Positions 58,836 to 64,000 of a DNA stretch of 64,000 nt are shown here, piece by piece. Below the pieces are notes generated by a model that worked only from the letters and a program-made list of their open reading frames with translations, was not told the DNA's origin and ran no database searches. How positions within the stretch are numbered: the stretch's first letter is position 1; every line of letters begins with the position of its first letter. The translations under genes were made by a program, and so were the position numbers. Origin of the DNA: CAZLAK01 sp964557545 (GTDB taxonomy: Bacteria; Bacillota; Desulfotomaculia; Desulfotomaculales; Pelotomaculaceae); assembly GCA_964557545.1 (NCBI GenBank), contig CAZLAK010000003.1:1-64000 (forward strand), in the 5' to 3' direction.

Positions 58836-60668
58836 TTACTTACCGTCCTTGACCTCAAAGTCGGCATCCACAACGTTGTCTTTGCCGCCAGGTCCGCCGG
58901 TCCCGCCGGGGCTGTCCGCGCCTTGAGAGCTCTGGCCGGCCTTTTGGTACATGGAAGCTGTCAGTTCGTAAAGCGGCCCCGTCACGGCCTCGATTTTGGC
59001 TTTGATGGCGCCTATGTCGCTTCCTTTCATGGCCTCCTTCAAATCGTCGACAGCTCTTTGAAGTTTTTCAATGGCCGCCGCGTCAGCTTTGTCTTTGAAC
59101 TCTTTAATGGTCTTCTCTGCCTGGTAGACAGTACTGTCGGCCTGATTGCGGACCTCGGCCTCCTCCTTGCGTTTAGCGTCCTCAGCGGCGTACTTCTCGG
59201 CTTCCTTGACCATGCGCTGGATCTCTTCTTCAGTCAAGTTGGTGGAGGCCGTGATGGTCATGCTCTGCGCCTTACCCGTTCCCAGGTCTTTAGCCGAAAC
59301 GTGAACAATCCCGTTGACGTCAATATCGAACTTGACCTCAATTTGCGGCACACCCCGCGGCGCCGGAGGGATACCGGTCAGAGTAAACCTGCCCAGAGTC
59401 TTGTTGTCGGCAGCCATCGGCCGCTCTCCCTGCAGGACGTGGATTTCCACCGTCGTCTGGCCGTCAGCCGCCGTGGAAAAGATCTGGCTTTTAGAGGTTG
59501 GAATGGTAGTGTTGCGCTCGATGATCTTGGTAAACACCCCGCCCAGGGTCTCAATGCCCAGGGAGAGGGGGGTTACGTCTAAGAGCAGCACGTCTTTTAC
59601 CTCACCGGCCAGCACGGCAGCCTGAATGGCCGCGCCAATGGCCACGCACTCGTCGGGGTTGATCCCCTTGTGCGGCTCCTTGCCCAAAAACTTGCGGATG
59701 GCCTCCTGCACCGCCGGCATCCTGGTAGCCCCACCTACCAAGAGAATCTTGTCGATGTCCTTGGGCTGCAGGCCGGCGTCGGCGAGCGCTTGGCGGGTCG
59801 GCCCCATGGTCATTTCTACCAGGTCGGCCGTCATTTCTTCAAATTTAGCGCGCGTTAAAGTAATGTCCAGGTGCTTGGGACCGCTGGCATCAGCCGAAAT
59901 AAAGGGCAGGTTGATGTTCGTTGTAGTCACGCTGGAAAGCTCGATTTTGGCCTTCTCTGCCGCTTCTTTCAGCCGCTGCATGGCCATGCGGTCGCCGCGC
60001 AGGTCAATACCGGTGTCCTTTTTAAATTCATTCACCAGGTAGTCGATGATCCGCTGGTCGAAGTCGTCGCCGCCCAAGCGGTTGTTGCCGCTGGTGGCCT
60101 TAACCTCAAACACGCCGTCGCCCAATTCGAGGATGGAGACATCAAAAGTGCCGCCGCCCAAGTCGTATACCAGAATAGTCTGGTCTTCTTCTTTGTCCAG
60201 CCCGTAAGCTAAAGCCGCCGCCGTGGGCTCATTGATAATGCGCACCACTTCCAGGCCGGCAATCCGGCCGGCGTCTTTGGTGGCCTGCCTCTGGGAATCG
60301 GTAAAGTAAGCCGGGACAGTAATGACGGCCTTTTCAATTTTTTCGCCCAGGTAGGCTTCGGCGTCGGCTTTCAATTTTTGGAGGATCATGGCCGAGATTT
60401 CCTGCGGCGTGTAGCTCTTGCCGTCTATGGTCACCCGATAATCAGATCCCATATGGCGCTTGATAGAAAGAATAGTGCGTTCGGGATTGCTGATGGCCTG
60501 CCTTTTGGCCACCTGGCCGACCAGCCTCTCTCCTGTCTTAGAAAAACCAACGACCGAAGGAGTAGTCCTGGAACCTTCGGCGTTGGGAATAACCACTACC
60601 TCGCCACCTTCCATGACGGCCACACAGGAGTTGGTAGTTCCTAAATCTATGCCGATGATTTTGGGCAT
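58836..60668 (-). CDS. dnaK: Hsp70 chaperone DnaK
   Basis: A 610-residue chaperone. N-terminal ATPase with GIDLGTTNSCVAVMEGG, VITVPAYFTDSQRQATKDAG, DLGGGTFDVSILELGDGVFE, and VGGATRMPAVQEAI. Substrate-binding domain from about 385 (LLDVTPLSLGIETLGGVFTK), then the helical lid and a GT-rich tail (PGGTGGPGGKDN). ATG 60668 follows GGGAGG by 8 nt; an in-frame upstream GTG lacks a site. It follows grpE. Confidence 0.98.
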   Translation of the reverse strand: MPKIIGIDLGTTNSCVAVMEGGEVVVIPNAEGSRTTPSVVGFSKTGERLVGQVAKRQAISNPERTILSIKRHMGSDYRVTIDGKSYTPQEISAMILQKLKADAEAYLGEKIEKAVITVPAYFTDSQRQATKDAGRIAGLEVVRIINEPTAAALAYGLDKEEDQTILVYDLGGGTFDVSILELGDGVFEVKATSGNNRLGGDDFDQRIIDYLVNEFKKDTGIDLRGDRMAMQRLKEAAEKAKIELSSVTTTNINLPFISADASGPKHLDITLTRAKFEEMTADLVEMTMGPTRQALADAGLQPKDIDKILLVGGATRMPAVQEAIRKFLGKEPHKGINPDECVAIGAAIQAAVLAGEVKDVLLLDVTPLSLGIETLGGVFTKIIERNTTIPTSKSQIFSTAADGQTTVEIHVLQGERPMAADNKTLGRFTLTGIPPAPRGVPQIEVKFDIDVNGIVHVSAKDLGTGKAQSMTITASTNLTEEEIQRMVKEAEKYAAEDAKRKEEAEVRNQADSTVYQAEKTIKEFKDKADAAAIEKLQRAVDDLKEAMKGSDIGAIKAKIEAVTGPLYELTASMYQKAGQSSQGADSPGGTGGPGGKDNVVDADFEVKDGK

Positions 60669-60729
60669 TGTTTTCAACCTCCCTGTAAAGTTTTTATGGT
60701 GATGGTAAAAAATATATCTGTACACCGCG

Positions 60730-61428
60730 TCACTCTGTTTGTGGAGACTTGTCTTGCGGTGATCTCGCCACTTTTACCATGGCCGGTCTTATTACCTTGT
60801 CTTTTAAGTAATAGCCGCGCCTTAATTCCTCTATTACTGTATTATCCTCGTGCTCGACAGTTTCTTCCTGTAAAACGGCCTCGTGCCGCGCCGGGTCAAA
60901 AGGCTCACCGACCGCTTCTACGGGCGCAAGCCCCTCACCCGCCAGCACGTCCATTAACTGCCGGTAAATCATTTCCATACCCGATTTGTAGCTCTCCAGC
61001 GAGCCTCCTTCAGCTGCCAGGGCCCGCTCAAAGTTATCCAGCACTGGCAAAAGGGCCCGGACAATCTGCTCGGACGAGTACTTGTAGAAGTTTTCCATTT
61101 CCTGCCTGGTACGCCGCTTGTAGTTTTCAAAGTCGGCCTGCAGGCGCAGGAGGCGGTTGTAGTATTCCTGGACCTTTTTGTTTTCTTCTTCTAAAAGAGC
61201 CCGCAGGACAGCCGGGTCGTCTTTGCCCCCCTCTTCCTGTGCACTCTCCGCTTCCCCGGCCGGCGGCGCTGTTTCTTCTGCTTTGTCCCCTTGCCCCAGC
61301 TCCTGGCCGCTGGCCGGCACCTGGTCGTCTGCACCTAAAGACGCTCCCCTCTCGCAACTTTCGTCATCACATATCTCTCTGCCGCTGTCAACAGCGCCTT
61401 CCCGGCCTTCAACTTTTTCTTCGGCCAC
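60730..61428 (-). CDS. grpE: Nucleotide exchange factor GrpE
   Basis: A 232-residue protein: an acidic, probably disordered N-terminal stretch of about 85 residues, a long dimer helix (VLRALLEEENKKVQEYYNRL), and a C-terminal beta domain (FDPARHEAVLQEETVEHEDN). It exchanges ADP on DnaK. GTG 61428 is better spaced from GAGGTG than TTG 61434. Immediately follows the chaperonin gene (about 32 nt). Confidence 0.96.
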   Translation of the reverse strand: MAEEKVEGREGAVDSGREICDDESCERGASLGADDQVPASGQELGQGDKAEETAPPAGEAESAQEEGGKDDPAVLRALLEEENKKVQEYYNRLLRLQADFENYKRRTRQEMENFYKYSSEQIVRALLPVLDNFERALAAEGGSLESYKSGMEMIYRQLMDVLAGEGLAPVEAVGEPFDPARHEAVLQEETVEHEDNTVIEELRRGYYLKDKVIRPAMVKVARSPQDKSPQTE

Positions 61429-61460
61429 TGTCAATCACCTCTTTTTGGGCCTTGCGGCCG

Positions 61461-63017
61461 TTAATCGCTTTTTTCTGCCTCTTTTTCTTCTCTTTTTTTG
61501 ATGATAGTGTCTATGCGCAAGATGGCCTCCGCCACTTCACCGGCAGCCCGCAGGGCGTATATTTTGACATCGGCAGGGTCTACCACTCCCAATTCGTACA
61601 TATCGGCCACCTGTCCTGTATCACAGTCCACGGCCAGCGAGTTCTTGCCCGTCTCCACCTGGGCGGCAATGACGTCTCCCAGCTTCTCCAGCGGGTTAAA
61701 GCCGGCATTGGCTACAATTTGAGCCATCGGCCGCTTTAAGGCTTCCACCACACAGTCCACGCCGTAGGCGGCCATGCCCCGGATCCCTTCCCGAACTTTC
61801 TCCACTTCGCGCGCCACAAAAAGCTCCAGGGAGCCCCCTCCCGGGACTACGCCGCCTTTGACAGCCGCCTGTACGGAAGAAGCGGCGTCTTTGGCAATCC
61901 GCTCCCTCTCGCCTACCACCTCGGAAGTGGCCGCCCCTACCAGCACAGTGGCCATGGGCCGGCCGCCTCCGCCCATGATCCAGACCTGCTCGAGCTTTTC
62001 GTCGTTAAAAACCCGCGAGGCGGTACCCAAAAATTTGGCGATTTCCTCCGGGGGTTTTTTTAGGCCGGTCCTCTTGATCATCCTGGCTCCCGTGTGTTCA
62101 GCCGCTTTGCGCAGCTCCTTGTTGGCCACCCGCTGAACGGCCATGATGCCGGCATCCGTCAGGATCTCTTCGGCAGCATCGTCGATGCCGCGGTCCGCCA
62201 AGACCAAACCCACCCCTAAGGATACGATCTTGGCCACATTTTCTTTGAATTCTTCCCGTAGGGCCAGGTAGCGGTTAAAACCAGCCTCTGTACTAAGAGC
62301 TTCTTCGTCTATCTCCTCGGGCTCTAAGGCATCGTCCACTACCAGAACTTTCACGTTTTGGATCTCTTTGGGCATCTGGCGGTTCATGCGCTCTTTGTTG
62401 ACGATGACACCCATAAAGACCCGGTTTTCTGCCCCCTCTTCGGCGACAATGGTTTCGGAAAGCTTAAAGGCCGGGTCTTTTAGCTTTTCTTCGCCGATCA
62501 GGCGGGCCGCCTGCACAACCAGGTCGGCTATGTCCTCCTGATAACGGCCGGCCACTAAAGCTACCTGGCGGACGAGGGGATCATCAATCCCCTTTACCGG
62601 CCTGGCCTGCAAGCGCATTACTTCCAGGGCCTTCTTAAGGCCCGCTTTGAGCCCCTCAATGACGCGGGCCACCGGCACCCCTTTTAAGACTTTCTCCACA
62701 CCCGCACCCACCAGGGCGCCGGCCATAACCGTTGCCGTGGTAGTGCCGTCGCCTATTTCTTCCTCCTGGGCTTTAGCCGTGTTGATGAGCATCCTGGCAG
62801 CCGGGTGGGTGGCTTCCATCATGCTCAGGATAGTCACACCGTCGTTGGTGATCACCACTTCCCCGAACCTGTCTACCAGCATGGTGTCAAGCCCTTTGGG
62901 GCCGAGGGTCCCCTCTACTGCACTGGCGATGGCCCGGATGGCGTTAGCATTAGTCATAAGTGCGCCTAATCTTTCATCGATATCGGAACCGGCGCTTGCT
63001 TCTTTTTTCAGACTCAA
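61461..63017 (-). CDS. Archaeal-like Group III chaperonin (TCP-1/thermosome family)
   Basis: A 518-residue product of the thermosome/CCT type, not GroEL. Motifs: TLGPKGLDTMLVDRFGEVV (from residue 37), NDGVTIL (58-64), GDGTTTATVMAGAL (89-102), and VPGGGSLELFVAREVEKV. The tail is charged (KKREEKEAEKSD) and lacks the GGM repeats of GroEL. By family these form two stacked rings with a built-in lid and need no GroES. TTG start after GGGGAGG. Its place between hrcA and grpE matches Group III chaperonins described in Carboxydothermus and a few other Firmicutes, so it is probably heat-inducible through HrcA. Confidence 0.95.
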   Translation of the reverse strand: MSLKKEASAGSDIDERLGALMTNANAIRAIASAVEGTLGPKGLDTMLVDRFGEVVITNDGVTILSMMEATHPAARMLINTAKAQEEEIGDGTTTATVMAGALVGAGVEKVLKGVPVARVIEGLKAGLKKALEVMRLQARPVKGIDDPLVRQVALVAGRYQEDIADLVVQAARLIGEEKLKDPAFKLSETIVAEEGAENRVFMGVIVNKERMNRQMPKEIQNVKVLVVDDALEPEEIDEEALSTEAGFNRYLALREEFKENVAKIVSLGVGLVLADRGIDDAAEEILTDAGIMAVQRVANKELRKAAEHTGARMIKRTGLKKPPEEIAKFLGTASRVFNDEKLEQVWIMGGGGRPMATVLVGAATSEVVGERERIAKDAASSVQAAVKGGVVPGGGSLELFVAREVEKVREGIRGMAAYGVDCVVEALKRPMAQIVANAGFNPLEKLGDVIAAQVETGKNSLAVDCDTGQVADMYELGVVDPADVKIYALRAAGEVAEAILRIDTIIKKREEKEAEKSD

Positions 63018-63032
63018 CGTTTTGTTCCTCCC

Positions 63033-64000
63033 CTAACTCCCTTGGCGGAAAAGCCGCTCTAAAACTTCCGACAGGTTCTTGGTCATGTACTCGACAATGC
63101 CGATCACCTTGGCGTACTCCATGCGCGTCGGCCCCAGCACCCCTATAGAGCCGATCCGGCGGCCGCAAACGACGTAAGGGGCAGTGACCATACTGCACTC
63201 AGCAATAGCACGGTGCCTGTTTTCCCCGCCGATGCGCACCGTCACACCGCCGTCATCCTGGCCGCCATAAAGGAGGTCGCGCAGAAGCTCCTCCTGCTCT
63301 AACAGACTTAAAAGGGTCTTTACCTTTTCCACATTGTGAAACTCCGGCTGGCTTAACATATTGAAAACGCCGCCCAAGTATACTCTGTCTTCCCCGCAGG
63401 CGGTAAGACCCTGTTCAATTAACTCCATGGCCAGGTCCAAGATGTGCTTGTGCCGGGCAAGCTCAAAGTAAATCTCTTTCACCAGAGTAAGCCTGATATT
63501 TTCCATGGTGTGACCCTGCAGCTTGGCGTTGAGCACCCGTGAGATGGTGTCCATATCGGATGAGCCGATACTCTCAGGCACCTCTATCATCCGGTGGTGG
63601 ACAGCGCCGTTGTCCATCACCACAATAACCACGGCCTGTGAAGGGTGCGTTAAGACAATCTGGACGTGCCGGATGCTGCTGGGCACGTACTGCGGGGTTA
63701 GCACCATGGCTGTATAGTGGGTGAGCTGCGACAGCAACTGGCCGGTCTTTTGCAGTACCTGCCCGACATCTTTTACTTTTCTTTCCAGCTCGCGGCGGAT
63801 CAGCTCTTCTTCATCCCTGGAGAGTTCGTACTTCTTCATTAAGTAATCCACATAATAGCGGTAGCCGCGCTCGGACGGGATGCGGCCAGCTGAGGTGTGG
63901 GGCTGCTCGATATAGCCCATCTCCTCTAAATCGGCCATCTCGTTGCGGATGGTGGCCGGACTCACGCCCAGCTTATACTTTTTGGCAATTGTGCGGGAAC
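63033..64000 (-). CDS. hrcA: Heat-inducible transcription repressor HrcA (5' end outside window)
   Basis: The visible part has about 322 codons. It begins inside the winged-helix domain (SRTIAKKYKLGVSPATIRNE, MADLEEMGYIEQPHTSAGRI), then GAF-like and dimerisation parts (LLYGGQDDGGVTVRIGGENR, YVVCGRRIGSIGVLGPTRM). HrcA binds CIRCE operators to repress hrcA and dnaK operons and is kept active by chaperonins. The gene runs off the window end; the CIRCE element would lie outside. It ends 16 nt before the chaperonin. Confidence 0.96.
   Translation of the reverse strand, partial: SRTIAKKYKLGVSPATIRNEMADLEEMGYIEQPHTSAGRIPSERGYRYYVDYLMKKYELSRDEEELIRRELERKVKDVGQVLQKTGQLLSQLTHYTAMVLTPQYVPSSIRHVQIVLTHPSQAVVIVVMDNGAVHHRMIEVPESIGSSDMDTISRVLNAKLQGHTMENIRLTLVKEIYFELARHKHILDLAMELIEQGLTACGEDRVYLGGVFNMLSQPEFHNVEKVKTLLSLLEQEELLRDLLYGGQDDGGVTVRIGGENRHRAIAECSMVTAPYVVCGRRIGSIGVLGPTRMEYAKVIGIVEYMTKNLSEVLERLFRQGS

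Noticed and set aside
58923..60702. Long antisense frames across dnaK, ppdK, glyS, copA and the chaperonin
   Set aside because: They are in other frames of strongly conserved genes, have no ribosome binding sites and show the usual GC-rich shadow composition.
61461..63017. Chaperonin as GroEL
   Set aside because: Motifs (LGPKGLD, NDGVTIL, GDGTTT, GGGSLE), the charged tail and lack of groES fit the thermosome type.

Overview
The window looks like a chromosomal segment of an anaerobic, endospore-forming, probably thermophilic Firmicute (Clostridia: the Moorella / Desulfotomaculum / Carboxydothermus / Ammonifex assemblage). The evidence is as follows. The gene order hrcA-(chaperonin)-grpE-dnaK-dnaJ-prmA-rsmE-mtaB-rpsU-yqfC-yqfD-phoH-pgpH-ybeY-dgkA-cdd-era-recO-glyQS-ccpN-ppsR and dnaG-rpoD-trmK-nif3 is the one familiar from Bacillus/Clostridia, here read on the minus strand. 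Sporulation genes yqfC and yqfD are present. A tungsten-type aldehyde ferredoxin oxidoreductase, rubrerythrin and a radical-SAM activase homologue point to anaerobic life. TTG and GTG starts behind strong GGAGG sites are very common. Genus cannot be fixed from the sequence alone.

Layout. (1) 1-13.5 kb: cobT under a cobalamin riboswitch with its own terminator; a DUF2148 / radical SAM / ychF minus-strand cluster; a half-size TauE/SafE exporter; a DUF2194-like envelope protein; an AOR - class II aldolase plus-strand operon; rubrerythrin; glutamine-dependent nadE with a Nudix gene. (2) 13.5-21.5 kb: an accessory island containing a Phd/ParE-type toxin-antitoxin pair, a mosaic pseudogene (nuclease fragment joined in frame to a diguanylate cyclase fragment), a CBS-GGDEF protein, a decayed IS200/IS605 element, a sporulation-type histidine kinase, an AgrC-like membrane module without kinase, and an agrB-agrD pair. 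The 40-residue AgrD precursor was recognised by reading directly; it is too short for ordinary gene calling. (3) 21.5-33.6 kb: zinc-ribbon protein, nif3, trmK, four tRNAs with a consensus promoter and terminator, rpoD, dnaG, dgt, a flavodoxin-fold reductase, thpR, and a plus-strand TPR / PRC-barrel / VanW operon. (4) 33.7-64 kb: the ppdK-ppsR-ccpN-glyS-glyQ block behind a T-box leader, recO, ubiX, then the long housekeeping string era to hrcA, interrupted by a copper ATPase gene next to rpsU.

How genes work together. The pyruvate phosphate dikinase is adjacent to its regulatory kinase/phosphorylase (PpsR) and to the CBS-type repressor CcpN, forming a control unit for PEP/pyruvate interconversion. 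The heat-shock operon carries, between hrcA and grpE, an archaeal-like (Group III) chaperonin, so four chaperone functions (Cpn, GrpE, DnaK, DnaJ) sit in one HrcA-headed operon with rRNA/ribosomal-protein methylation genes. In the island, AgrB, AgrD, a stand-alone AgrC-like membrane domain and a HisKA-type kinase may form a peptide-signalling system feeding sporulation. That link is inference.

The most interesting items are the agrBD locus with split receptor and kinase, the Group III chaperonin, an intrinsic terminator whose 3' arm is the yqfC ribosome binding site, and an apparent ATT start for ppsR.
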